DNA of 64,000 nucleotides from Actinomycetes bacterium (GTDB lineage: Bacteria > Actinomycetota > Acidimicrobiia > Acidimicrobiales > Microtrichaceae): positions 361,033 to 425,032 of the forward strand of contig JAAEPF010000023.1 in assembly GCA_024222295.1 (NCBI GenBank), written 5' to 3'. Made by a program: the position numbers and the translations under genes. The notes under the pieces are model-generated. The model was not told where the DNA came from and did no database searches. It worked only from the letters and a program-made list of their open reading frames with translations. How positions within the stretch are numbered: position 1 is the stretch's first letter; the number at the start of each line of letters is the position of its first letter. Below are positions 1 to 7,779 of the stretch, piece by piece.

Positions 1-40
1 CACAGGTGCGACGGACGCCTTTACGAGCGCCACGATCCTC

Positions 41-46
41 TAACCT
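41..46 (+). promoter_or_regulatory. -10-like box for leaderless MoaD-like gene
   Basis: TAACCT lies exactly 6 nt before the GTG start at 53, the spacing expected if transcription begins at the start codon. No convincing Shine-Dalgarno sequence is present. The same layout recurs at many first genes in the window. Confidence 0.55.
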
Positions 47-52
47 CCGCGC

Positions 53-289
53 GTGCCCGTAGTGCTGCTGTTCGCCCAGGCCCGCGAGGCCGCTGGATCC
101 GCGTCGGTCCGGGTCGAGGGTTCGACTGTCCGGGAGGTCACCTCCGCCCTCGCCGCGCGGTACGGCACGGAGATGGAACAGGTCGTGGCCGCAAGCAGGA
201 TCTGGCGCAACGGAGATCCTGTTGCCCCCGACGACGAGGTTGCCGACGACGACGAGGTTGCCGTCCTGCCGCCGGTGTCGGGGGGCTGA
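53..289 (+). CDS. MoaD/ThiS-family sulfur carrier protein
   Basis: A 78-residue ubiquitin-fold sulfur carrier. The protein ends in Gly-Gly (PPVSGG), the tail that is adenylated and thiocarboxylated in MoaD and ThiS. The N-terminal VVLLFAQAREAAG resembles MoaD more than ThiS, which suggests transfer of sulfur to molybdopterin precursor by MoaE. A molybdoenzyme gene lies at 42060 but no moaE or moaB is nearby. The GTG start follows a -10-like box by 6 nt. The stop at 287-289 is one base from the next start at 291, so the two genes are probably co-transcribed. A carrier for another sulfur pathway cannot be excluded. Confidence 0.75.
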   Translation: MPVVLLFAQAREAAGSASVRVEGSTVREVTSALAARYGTEMEQVVAASRIWRNGDPVAPDDEVADDDEVAVLPPVSGG

Positions 290-290
290 G

Positions 291-1271
291 GTGGCATCGC
301 GCGAGGGCGGGTCCGGTTCCAGGCAGCCCGTCGCCGAGGGGTCGGGCAAGTCCAGGGCGAAGAAGAAGCCCGTCAAGTCAAAGAAGAAGCCCGTCAAGGA
401 GAAGAAGAAGTCGTCGAAGCCGGCCAGGTCGGCCGGGGGTTCCAACGGCGGTGAGGCACAGGCCGCCGACGCCGGCAACGCCAAGGTGGTCAGGCGCAAC
501 CGCGGCGACCAGGAAGTGCGGCGGCTGCTCGCCCGGCCCGACATCCAGGGGCCACGGGTGAAGTTGGGCGTGCTGTGGTTCGTTGCCGCGGTGGCATCGG
601 TCCTCCTGGGGCGCTGGACCGTGCTCGGCCTGTGGTCGGTTGCTGCCGCCGTGGCTGCCTGGCAGGTCACCAAGGTCTGGGCCGGGCAACCCCGCGCATC
701 GAAGCTGCCCGGTTGGGGACCTGCTGCATCGGCGGTGACCGCCGTCGTGTGCGTAGCCGGCGCCGGACTGGGCACCGCCTTGGGCGGCATCGCGCTGATG
801 ACGGCGCCGCTGCTGCTGGTGATCGTGGTCACGGTTTCGGGGCGCAAGCCGGCCGCTGCCGGGGCAGCGGTGATCGGCGCCGTGCTCGCCGCAATACCAG
901 CGATGTCCATCGTGCTTGTGGCCCGCGACGAGCAGTGGGCGGCGCTGTTCCTCGTGGTGGCGGTGTCGTTCTACGACGCCGGCTACTTCATCGGTGCGGC
1001 CGAGTCATCGAGCCGGCTCGAGGGTCCGGTGACGGGAGCGATCGGCCTTCTGGCGGTGACTTTCGCCGCATCCGCGTTCGAGGCCCAGCCATTCGACCGG
1101 GCGACCGCGTGGATAGTGGGCGCAGTGATGGTGCTGGCATGCCCGCTCGGCCAGATGCTGGTGTCGGCCGAGTTGCCGGCCGCCACCTCCCGGGCAGGGG
1201 CGATGAGGCGCCTCGACGCCTACCTCGTGTCTGGTCCGCTGATGCTGGCCGCCGTGTGGGCGGTGACCTGA
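291..1271 (+). CDS. Polytopic membrane protein, degenerate CdsA-like
   Basis: A 326-residue protein with a lysine-rich, probably disordered N-terminus (residues about 20-50, repeated KKKPVK units) followed by about eight hydrophobic segments. The C-terminal half lines up with phosphatidate cytidylyltransferase: YDAGYFIGA matches the DTGAYLFG region, SRLEGPVTG matches KTVEGALGG, and MRRLDAYLVSGP matches DRLDSLLFAAP. The usual signature residues (the KD pair, HGG and the Asp-Arg before LD) are missing or changed, so CDP-diacylglycerol synthesis is doubtful. GTG at 291 is chosen because it follows the previous stop directly and drops an out-of-character arginine-rich extension. It could be a lipid-binding or regulatory paralogue. 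Confidence 0.5.
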   Translation: MASREGGSGSRQPVAEGSGKSRAKKKPVKSKKKPVKEKKKSSKPARSAGGSNGGEAQAADAGNAKVVRRNRGDQEVRRLLARPDIQGPRVKLGVLWFVAAVASVLLGRWTVLGLWSVAAAVAAWQVTKVWAGQPRASKLPGWGPAASAVTAVVCVAGAGLGTALGGIALMTAPLLLVIVVTVSGRKPAAAGAAVIGAVLAAIPAMSIVLVARDEQWAALFLVVAVSFYDAGYFIGAAESSSRLEGPVTGAIGLLAVTFAASAFEAQPFDRATAWIVGAVMVLACPLGQMLVSAELPAATSRAGAMRRLDAYLVSGPLMLAAVWAVT

Positions 1272-1281
1272 GGTCGCCGGG

Positions 1282-1800
1282 TCAGGTCAGCAGGTCTTCG
1301 ACGCCGGCGCCCTGGCGATAGCGCGAGATCAGCTCCGCCTGGACCCGCTCGATGCGCATGTGCAGCCCGGAGCGCGTCTCGCTCAGTTGCCGTTCGATGC
1401 CCGAGATGGTCTCGGCGAGGTCGGCCAGCACGTCGGTGTCCATGTCGGCCAGGTTCGACAGGTCCTCCAGTGAGACGGCGTCGTTGAGCTCGGTCAGCAG
1501 GTCATCGGCCCATTCCGGTGGCTCGAGGCCGCGGGTTGGCCGTGGCAGGCCCGGCCCCTTGATCCGGTTGCCCAGCGTTTCGGGCATCTCGAGGATCGGG
1601 TCGCTGCCCTGGTCGCCCTGGTTCTTGTGCTCGAGCACACCGAGAACGGTGTCGAGCCTGCCCTGCACCACGCGGCGCGCATAGGAGTAGCCGTACTCGA
1701 CTTCCTGTAGTTGTTCGCGGACCGAGCGCAGGTTGGACATCTCCAACTGGCCCAGGTCCTGGGGCTCGGGATTGTCGATGAGGCTGTCGGGTTCGATCAT
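1282..1800 (-). CDS. RsiG-like c-di-GMP-binding coiled-coil protein
   Basis: A 172-residue, mostly helical protein. Residues 35-50 read E-x3-S-x2-R-x3-Q-x3-D (E35, S39, R42, Q46, D50), the signature with which Streptomyces anti-sigma factor RsiG binds c-di-GMP. A second, slightly changed copy lies in the C-terminal helix: E136, S140, R143, H147, E151. Two helices each carrying the motif match the antiparallel coiled coil known for RsiG, which sequesters the sigma factor WhiG when loaded with c-di-GMP. No sigma gene is in this window. It converges with the CdsA-like gene and is divergent from the XRE regulator at 1985. The function as an anti-sigma factor is inferred from the motif and length. 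Confidence 0.7.
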   Translation of the reverse strand: MIEPDSLIDNPEPQDLGQLEMSNLRSVREQLQEVEYGYSYARRVVQGRLDTVLGVLEHKNQGDQGSDPILEMPETLGNRIKGPGLPRPTRGLEPPEWADDLLTELNDAVSLEDLSNLADMDTDVLADLAETISGIERQLSETRSGLHMRIERVQAELISRYRQGAGVEDLLT

Positions 1801-1947
1801 TTGCGGGCCGTACCTCCGTCGGAACCGGCTGCGGCGGCCGGCTGGAGCGCCGTGCCTGACCCCCCGAGGTTATCGAGCGGTGACGCCGTTGCATCGATGT
1901 GGCCCGAATGTCGCTTCGGGCGCCCCCAGGGTCAGTGCGCCGGTCGG

Positions 1948-1976
1948 CCCTGGTTGTGGGTCCAGGGCGGTACCCT
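1948..1976 (+). promoter_or_regulatory. Dyad and -10-like box upstream of XRE regulator
   Basis: CCCTGG (1948-1953) and CCAGGG (1962-1967) form a perfect 6-bp inverted repeat with an 8-nt centre, directly followed by TACCCT (1971-1976) 8 nt before ATG 1985. An operator for autoregulation by the downstream HTH protein is plausible but unproven. Confidence 0.35.
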
Positions 1977-1984
1977 CGATGGTG

Positions 1985-2476
1985 ATGCCCGACGTGAAGG
2001 ATGACATCGACCGCCGCTGGAACGACCTCGGCGAGTTCATCAGGGAGCAGCGCGCGATCGGTGAGCTGTCGCTGCGGAAGTTGTCCGAGCGCGCCGGTGT
2101 GTCCAATCCGTACCTCTCGCAGATCGAACGCGGCCTGCGCCGCCCGTCTGCGGAGATACTCCAGCAGATCGCGCGGGCGCTCGAGATCTCCTCCGAGACC
2201 CTCTACGTGCGCGCGGGCATCCTCGACGAGCCGACGGACATCGTCGACCCGGTGGCCGAGATCCGCCGCGACACCCGGATCACCGAGGACCAGAAGAAGA
2301 CCCTCATCCACATCTACGAGTCGTTCCTGCGCGAGAACGACCTCGAGGAAGCCAGTGCGGTCGATGAGGACCCCGCCGAAGACGTGACGACCCGAACGGG
2401 CCGGGAACACGTCGATGCCGCGTCGGACGAGGTAGCCGATCCCGCTGCCGACGACCTCGACGCCGCTGACGACTGA
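1985..2476 (+). CDS. XRE-family helix-turn-helix regulator
   Basis: About 163 residues. An N-terminal HTH_3 domain covers residues 10-70, with LRKLSERAGVSNPYLSQIER as the recognition-helix region and the typical tail RRPSAEILQQIARALEIS. A conserved middle (TEDQKKTLIHIYESFLREN) follows, then an acidic low-complexity tail rich in Asp, Glu and Ala. This layout matches a common actinobacterial HTH family of unknown regulon; it is not BldD-like. Start candidates are ATG 1979, GTG 1982 and ATG 1985; 1985 is chosen because it lies 8 nt after a -10-like box. It is divergent from the RsiG-like gene, with 184 bp between them. Confidence 0.75.
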   Translation: MPDVKDDIDRRWNDLGEFIREQRAIGELSLRKLSERAGVSNPYLSQIERGLRRPSAEILQQIARALEISSETLYVRAGILDEPTDIVDPVAEIRRDTRITEDQKKTLIHIYESFLRENDLEEASAVDEDPAEDVTTRTGREHVDAASDEVADPAADDLDAADD

Positions 2477-2609
2477 CTGGCGGCTTCCTTCGGATCCTGC
2501 TGCGAAGCCTCTTCTGGTTGCTTTCCGCTGTTCCTGCGACGTGGCGTACCCTGTGAAACCTGACTACCTCGATCGGGAATAGTCCGGCCTTCCAGGAGTT
2601 GGAGCCTTT

Positions 2610-3818
2610 GTGGGTTCTGTAGCGGTCCTTTCCATGCATACGTCGCCCCTCGTCCAACCGGGCACTGGCGATTCCGGCGGCATGAACGTCTACGTGCGCG
2701 AACTGGCGGGTTCACTGGCCCGTGCGGGCGTACCGGTGAAGGTCTACGTGCGCCGGTGGGCTGCCGACCTGCCCGAGCGGATCACCGTCGAGCCGGGCCT
2801 CGAGGTCGTGCATGTCGACGCAGGTCCCGTCGATGCACCCAAGGAAGACCTGGCGGACTGGGTCGAGGAGTTCGCCGACGGCGTCGAGGCCGACCTGATC
2901 GGCTCCGATGTCGAAGTGCTGCACGCCAACTACTGGCTGTCCGCTGTGGCCGGCCACCGCCTCAAGCACCGGATGTCACTGCCGCTGGTAGCCACCTTCC
3001 ACACACTCGCCCGGGTCAAGGCAGAGGCCGGTGACATCGAGCCGCTCGCACGTGCGCGCGCAGAGGCGGAGACGATCGGCTGTTGTGACTCGATCTGCGC
3101 GTCCAACCCGGTCGAGGCCGACCAGCTCCTCCAGTTCTACGGCGCGGACCCGGCCCGCATCGAGCTCGTACCCCCCGGCGTCGATCATGCGTTCTTCTCC
3201 CCTGGTGACCGCGCCGGCGCGAGGGCCGGCCTCGGCCTCGATGACAGGCCGACCATGTTGTTCGTCGGCCGCATCCAGCCGCTCAAGGGACTCACGGTGG
3301 CCGTAGAGGCGCTGTCAATGGTCGAGCGGGACGACGCACGACTCGTCGTGGTCGGCGGGCCGTCCGGTCCCGGTGGCGAGGCCGAGGCCGACCGCGTGGA
3401 GAAGCTCGTGGCCGAACGCGGCCTCACCGACCGGGTCACCTTCGTGGACCCGCAGCCACATCACGCACTGTCGACCTGGTACCGGTCCGCCGACGTCGTC
3501 GTGGTGCCCAGCAGGTCAGAGTCGTTCGGACTGGTGGCACTCGAAGCCGCTGCTTGCGGCGTGCCCGTGGTCGCGGCCGCCGTGGGCGGCCTGCGGACGC
3601 TCGTGCGTGACGGCGAGACGGGCTTCCTCGTCGACGGCGCCGACCCCGCGGCGATGGCCGCGGGCGTCGACGAGCTCTTTGCCGACCCCGCCCTGGCGAT
3701 CCGCATGGGCGAGGCCGCCTCCCGGGATGCATCGCGCTACTCGTGGGCCGGCACAGCGGGCCGCTTGCGCAGGCTCTATGCCGATCTGGCGAGCAACGCC
3801 CTGGTGCAGTGCAGCTGA
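2610..3818 (+). CDS. mshA: D-inositol-3-phosphate glycosyltransferase MshA
   Basis: A 402-residue GT4 glycosyltransferase that transfers N-acetylglucosamine from UDP-GlcNAc to inositol phosphate, the first committed step of mycothiol synthesis. The N-terminal signature SMHTSPLVQPGTGDSGGMN is diagnostic of MshA. The GT-B fold shows LFVGRIQPLKG (about residue 215) and the nucleotide-sugar motif SRSESFGLVALEAAACGVPV (about 300-320) with the ESFGLVALE glutamates. GTG 2610 is preceded by AGGAG at 2594-2598. The downstream YbjN-like gene overlaps its end, as is common in actinobacteria. The cytosolic enzyme makes the low-molecular-weight thiol buffer of the cell. Confidence 0.9.
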   Translation: MGSVAVLSMHTSPLVQPGTGDSGGMNVYVRELAGSLARAGVPVKVYVRRWAADLPERITVEPGLEVVHVDAGPVDAPKEDLADWVEEFADGVEADLIGSDVEVLHANYWLSAVAGHRLKHRMSLPLVATFHTLARVKAEAGDIEPLARARAEAETIGCCDSICASNPVEADQLLQFYGADPARIELVPPGVDHAFFSPGDRAGARAGLGLDDRPTMLFVGRIQPLKGLTVAVEALSMVERDDARLVVVGGPSGPGGEAEADRVEKLVAERGLTDRVTFVDPQPHHALSTWYRSADVVVVPSRSESFGLVALEAAACGVPVVAAAVGGLRTLVRDGETGFLVDGADPAAMAAGVDELFADPALAIRMGEAASRDASRYSWAGTAGRLRRLYADLASNALVQCS

Positions 3819-4279
3819 GCAGGCCCCCGAGCCCCGAGGAGTACGAGGCTGCCGCAGCAACGATCGAGCAGTGGCTGGACGGCGAGCTCGACGGCAACCC
3901 CGCCGTAGCCGCGGCTCAGCGCGACCCGGACCCCGACGCCCGCCGGTGGATGGTGCGCCTCAACGGCGAGGAGAAGGAGGTCTTCACCGTCTGGCTCGAC
4001 CTCCGACAACGCTCGCTTCACGCCGAGACCCAACTCGTTCCCGCACCGTTGGAGCCGCCCGAGGCGCTGTGGGAGTACCTGCTGCGCTCGGTCGACCGCC
4101 TCCGGTCCGTGGCGCTGTCCATCGGTGCCGAGGAGGCCGTGTACGCACGTATGGAGCTGCCGATCGAGTTCATCGACGCCGCGCAGCTCGACCGTGTGCT
4201 CGGATCCCTGCACCAGAGCACCGAGCAGTTGTTCGTGCCCGCCATGCGCCTCGGCTTCGGCGACCGATTCAAGCGCTGA
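3809..4279 (+). CDS. YbjN-domain protein
   Basis: A 156-residue soluble protein of the YbjN type, a fold related to type III secretion chaperones. Recognisable features are the N-terminal helix EEYEAAAATIEQWL, the central RRWMVRLNGEEKEVFTVWLDL and a C-terminal LYVP-like stretch (QLFVPAMRLGF). Proteins of this family often lie directly downstream of mshA; their biochemical role is unknown. GTG 3809 overlaps the mshA stop by 10 nt, implying translational coupling. A conserved partner of the mycothiol glycosyltransferase is a reasonable inference from position only. Confidence 0.7.
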   Translation: MQLSRPPSPEEYEAAAATIEQWLDGELDGNPAVAAAQRDPDPDARRWMVRLNGEEKEVFTVWLDLRQRSLHAETQLVPAPLEPPEALWEYLLRSVDRLRSVALSIGAEEAVYARMELPIEFIDAAQLDRVLGSLHQSTEQLFVPAMRLGFGDRFKR

Positions 4280-4443
4280 CTCCGCGTGTCGCGCCCGGGC
4301 TGGGCGCAGCGCCGGGCCGCCGCGCTGTGCGAGGCCTGTCAACGGGCCGCGCGACCCGGTGACAGATGGCGCCCGCGGGCGTACGTTGGCCGACATCGGG
4401 GTGCGGGTCCGGCGCCGGGGAAGCAGTCGGACCCGTCCCCCGG

Positions 4444-4449
4444 TAGCCT
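4444..4449 (+). promoter_or_regulatory. -10-like box for leaderless proC
   Basis: TAGCCT is followed by 7 nt and GTG 4457. The short spacing leaves no room for a ribosome binding site. No clear -35 element is visible. Confidence 0.55.
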
Positions 4450-4456
4450 CTGGGCC

Positions 4457-5242
4457 GTGATCCCCCTTCAGTTCATCGGCGGCGGTCGCATGGCGGAGGC
4501 ACTCGTGAAGGGCCTGGTCGACCATGGCGTTCACGAGCCGGCAGAGATCCGCGTGGTCGAGGTGCTGGACGCGCGCCGCATCGAACTGGAACACCTCCTT
4601 CCCGGCGTGCAGGTGGCCGACTCGGCCGTTGCATGCGAGGGACTGGTGCTGGCGACCAAACCGGCTGATGCCCTACACGCACTCGAGAAGGCAGCCGCAG
4701 CGGGGGTGCACCGGGTGCTGTCCATCGCAGCCGGGGTGAGGCTCGAACCGCTCGAGGCTGCAGCCGGTCACGGAATCGCCGTCATCCGGGCCATGCCCAA
4801 CACCGCCGCGCTGGTTGGCGCTGCTGCGTCGGCGATCTGTGCCGGCCGCGACGTCGGTGAGGCAGACATCGCTTGGGCCACCGAGACCCTGGGGGCGGTG
4901 GGCATCGTGGAGCAGGTGCCGGAGAAGTCGATGGACGCCGTCACCGGCCTCTCCGGCTCCGGCCCGGCCTACATGTTCATGGTCGCCGAGGCACTCGTGG
5001 AGGGTGGAGTGCTCGCCGGTCTTGCACGGGACGTCGCAGATCGCCTCGCCCGCCAGACCCTGCTCGGCGCCGCGCGCCTGCTCGAGGATCCCCGGGTCAC
5101 CCCCGAGCAACTCCGAGCAGCCGTCACCTCACCGGGCGGAACCACGGCTGCCGGCCTGCGTGCACTCGAGGACCGCGCGGTGCGCGCAGCGTTGATCGAT
5201 GCGGTCGATGCCGCGGCGACGCGATCGACCGAGTTGGGTTGA
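4457..5242 (+). CDS. proC: Pyrroline-5-carboxylate reductase
   Basis: A 261-residue NADPH-dependent reductase for the last step of proline synthesis. The N-terminal Rossmann motif is FIGGGRMAEALVKG (residues 6-19). The C-terminal dimerisation and substrate domain contains SGSGPAYMFMVAEALVEGG and ends with VTSPGGTTAAGLRALE, both typical of ProC. The length fits the family. The GTG start gives the right N-terminus (VIPLQFIGGG); longer reading would add non-conserved residues. The next gene starts 3 nt after its stop, so both are probably one transcript. Confidence 0.92.
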   Translation: MIPLQFIGGGRMAEALVKGLVDHGVHEPAEIRVVEVLDARRIELEHLLPGVQVADSAVACEGLVLATKPADALHALEKAAAAGVHRVLSIAAGVRLEPLEAAAGHGIAVIRAMPNTAALVGAAASAICAGRDVGEADIAWATETLGAVGIVEQVPEKSMDAVTGLSGSGPAYMFMVAEALVEGGVLAGLARDVADRLARQTLLGAARLLEDPRVTPEQLRAAVTSPGGTTAAGLRALEDRAVRAALIDAVDAAATRSTELG

Positions 5243-5244
5243 CG

Positions 5245-6126
5245 GTGGCCGGGTCCGAACTCCGATACGACACGGTCTCGTTCCTGTCCGACTACGGGCG
5301 TGCCGATGAGTTCGTCGGGATCGTGCATTCCGTACTGCGCGCGCTTGCACCCGGTGTGGGAGTGGTCGACGTCACCCACGACATCGCCCCGTTCGACGTG
5401 AGCGCAGGAGCCTTGACCCTGGCCCGCAGCGCGCAGTACCTGTGCCCAGGTGTGGTGCTGGCCGTGGTCGACCCGGGAGTCGGCACGAGCCGTCGCGGCG
5501 TCGCCATCGAAGTGGGCGACGGTGCGTCTGTGCTGGTCGGACCCGACAACGGGCTGCTTGCGCCGGCCGTGTCGATGGTCGGCGGGGCCGGGACCGCCGT
5601 GGAGCTCGACAACGCCGAGTACCACCTGCCCGGCGGCGGCAACACCTTCGACGGCCGCGATGTGTTCGCCCCCGCCGTCGCGGCACTCTGCCGGGGGGTC
5701 GGGTTGGCGGACCTCGGGACCGAGGTCGACCCGGCCTCGCTGCTGCCGGCCACCCTGCCTCTGTCGCGGCAGGAACCGGATGGCCTGCACACCGAGGTGC
5801 TGTGGGTGGACCGCTTCGGCAACGCCCAGCTCAACCTCGACCCCGACGACCTGCCGGAGGGCGCCACCGCGTTCACGCTGTCCGCGGCGGGCCGCACCCA
5901 CGTCGCACAGCGAGCTGGCACCTTCGATGATGTGCCACCGGGCTCGTTCGGACTCGTGGTCGACAGCTACGGGCTGGTGGCAGCGGTGCTCGCCAGGGCT
6001 TCGGCGGTCGAAGCCCTGGGCGTGGCCGCCGGCGAAGAAGTGGTGTTGTCGCCGACGGACGCTCCAGCCGGTGTCGAGGTCGAGGTCGAGCTCGGTGTCC
6101 ATCCCGACCGCCGCGGTGCGCCATGA
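5245..6126 (+). CDS. SAM hydroxide adenosyltransferase family protein (DUF62)
   Basis: A 293-residue member of the S-adenosylmethionine hydrolase (adenosine-forming) family related to fluorinase and chlorinase. The N-terminus FLSDYGRADEFVGIV matches TDFG-x2-D-x-YVG. VVDPGVGTSRRG carries the catalytic Asp (D76) and Arg (R83). The third catalytic residue, His in the usual TFHGRD motif, is Asp here (TFDGRD, D136). The halogenase-specific insertion loop is absent, so it is closer to the hydrolases. GTG 5245 is preferred over TTG 5239. It probably follows proC in one operon. Activity is uncertain because of the His change. Confidence 0.8.
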   Translation: MAGSELRYDTVSFLSDYGRADEFVGIVHSVLRALAPGVGVVDVTHDIAPFDVSAGALTLARSAQYLCPGVVLAVVDPGVGTSRRGVAIEVGDGASVLVGPDNGLLAPAVSMVGGAGTAVELDNAEYHLPGGGNTFDGRDVFAPAVAALCRGVGLADLGTEVDPASLLPATLPLSRQEPDGLHTEVLWVDRFGNAQLNLDPDDLPEGATAFTLSAAGRTHVAQRAGTFDDVPPGSFGLVVDSYGLVAAVLARASAVEALGVAAGEEVVLSPTDAPAGVEVEVELGVHPDRRGAP

Positions 6127-6139
6127 TCGTGGGCGGGCC

Positions 6140-6229
6140 ATGAGACGCAACACAACGATCGCGATCGTCATTCTGCTCCTGTTGCTGGTGGGTGCTTCCT
6201 TCCTGCAACTGGTGGTGCTGAGGCAGTAG
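6140..6229 (+). CDS. Small single-pass membrane peptide (29 aa)
   Basis: A 29-codon ORF lies between the DUF62 gene and the ligase gene. It has a basic start (MRRN), one hydrophobic helix (about residues 6-27, mostly Ile, Leu and Val) and a short RQ tail, a good N-in topology. ATG 6140 begins 13 nt after the previous stop, with GGGCGGG upstream as a weak binding site. Its stop TAG is also the first bases of a -10-like TAGGTT. No family is recognised. It may be a translated small protein or chance coding. Confidence 0.4.
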   Translation: MRRNTTIAIVILLLLLVGASFLQLVVLRQ

Positions 6230-6241
6230 GTTGCCCGCGCC

Positions 6242-7750
6242 GTGAACTACGCCGCACTCATCGAGGACCATGCCGATGACGCAGTCGCGTTGATCAGCAG
6301 GGGCCAGAGGACCACATATGGCACACTGCGCGCCCAGGTGGCAGGCCTTCGCGGCGGCTTCACGGGCCTCGGGGTGCAGCCCGGTGACCGGGTGGCGATC
6401 ATCGCCAACAACAACTGGTACTTCGTGGTCAGCTACCTCGCTGCGATAGGCATGGGCGCGGTGGCGGTGCCGCTCAACCCCCAGGCTCCACCGGCCGAGC
6501 TCAAGCGGGAGCTGGTGGCCATCGGCGCCGTTGCCGCGGTCATCGGCCCGGCCGCACGTGTGTCCTTCGAGCAGATCGACGCCGACGCGGTTCCCGGACT
6601 GCGGTTCCGCGTAGGCGCCGGCTTCTGCCCCGATGGCGGGACCGAGCTCGATGACCTGGTCGCCTCGGATCCCGTGGCGCTCGTCGACCGCGCGGGGGAC
6701 GACCTCGCGGTGCTCTGCTTCACTTCCGGCACTGCGGGGGCTCCGCGCGCAGCCCGGCTCACCCACGAGAACCTCTCGATCAACCTGCGCCAGGTCTTCG
6801 CCGCGGCCGAGGAGGCCGCGCCGGTCCCCGGCGACGTGGCCTTCGGCCTGTTGCCGCTGTTTCACATCTTCGGGCTCAACGTGGTTCTCGGGACTGCGCT
6901 CAGCGTCGGCTCCGCGATCCTGCTCGTGGAGCGCTTCGACCCGGTGACCGCCCTCGAGGCGATCTCGAAGCACCGGGTCACCACCGTTTCGGGTCCCCCC
7001 AACATGTGGGCGGCATTCGCGGGGCTGACCGGTGTGGAACCGGGTCTCATGTCCACCGTGCGCCTCGCCACCTCCGGAGCGGCCAAGCTCGCACCCGAGG
7101 TCGCGGAAGCGGTCGAGGGCCGTTACGGCATCGAGCTCACCGAGGGCTACGGCCTTACCGAGGCTTCACCGGTGGTCACCTCGGCAGCGGGGCTCGGAGC
7201 CCCCCGCGGATCGGTCGGCCGCCCCGTGCCCGGCCTCGAGATGCGGTTGGTCGACCTCGAGGGCTCGGACGTTCTGATCGGTGACACCGGTGAGATCTGG
7301 GTGCGCGGCCCCAACGTGTTCGATGGCTACTGGGAGGACCAGGAAGCCACCGACCGCATCCTCGACAGCGACGGCTGGCTGCACACCGGCGACCTCGCCG
7401 TGGTAGACGACGACGGGTTCATCTTCCTGGTCGACCGGATCAAGGACCTGATCATCGTGTCGGGGTTCAACGTCTTTCCCGCTGAGGTCGAAGAGGTCCT
7501 GCATGAGCACCCGGCGATCGAGCGGGCTGCGGTGCTTGGCGTGCCGCACCCCTACACCGGTGAGGCGGTGAAGGCCTACGTGGTCACCCGCGCGGGGATG
7601 TCGGTCGAGGAAGACGACGTCATCGACTTCGTGGCCGAGCGGCTCGCCCGCTACAAGTGCCCCAACAAGGTGGTGTTCGTCGAAGACATCCCGGTGGGCC
7701 TCGGCGGCAAGGTGATCCGCAGGGTGCTTCGCGAAGCCGACAACGACTGA
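6242..7750 (+). CDS. AMP-forming acyl-CoA synthetase / ligase family protein
   Basis: A 502-residue ANL-superfamily enzyme. The ATP-binding loop near residue 160 is FTSGTAGAPRAARLTHEN, in which the usual PKG is PRA. Further motifs are TEGYGLTEASPV (A5), GWLHTGDLAVVDDDG (A7), LVDRIKDLIIVSGFNVFP (A8) and a C-terminal GGKVIRRVLRE that keeps the catalytic lysine. Length and motif order fit fatty-acid or aromatic acyl-CoA ligases; the substrate cannot be read from sequence. GTG 6242 is 9 nt after TAGGTT (6227-6232). Rex follows downstream under its own promoter. Confidence 0.8.
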   Translation: MNYAALIEDHADDAVALISRGQRTTYGTLRAQVAGLRGGFTGLGVQPGDRVAIIANNNWYFVVSYLAAIGMGAVAVPLNPQAPPAELKRELVAIGAVAAVIGPAARVSFEQIDADAVPGLRFRVGAGFCPDGGTELDDLVASDPVALVDRAGDDLAVLCFTSGTAGAPRAARLTHENLSINLRQVFAAAEEAAPVPGDVAFGLLPLFHIFGLNVVLGTALSVGSAILLVERFDPVTALEAISKHRVTTVSGPPNMWAAFAGLTGVEPGLMSTVRLATSGAAKLAPEVAEAVEGRYGIELTEGYGLTEASPVVTSAAGLGAPRGSVGRPVPGLEMRLVDLEGSDVLIGDTGEIWVRGPNVFDGYWEDQEATDRILDSDGWLHTGDLAVVDDDGFIFLVDRIKDLIIVSGFNVFPAEVEEVLHEHPAIERAAVLGVPHPYTGEAVKAYVVTRAGMSVEEDDVIDFVAERLARYKCPNKVVFVEDIPVGLGGKVIRRVLREADND

Positions 7751-7779
7751 TGGAGGCCGGTCGGGCCGGCCACGCGACT

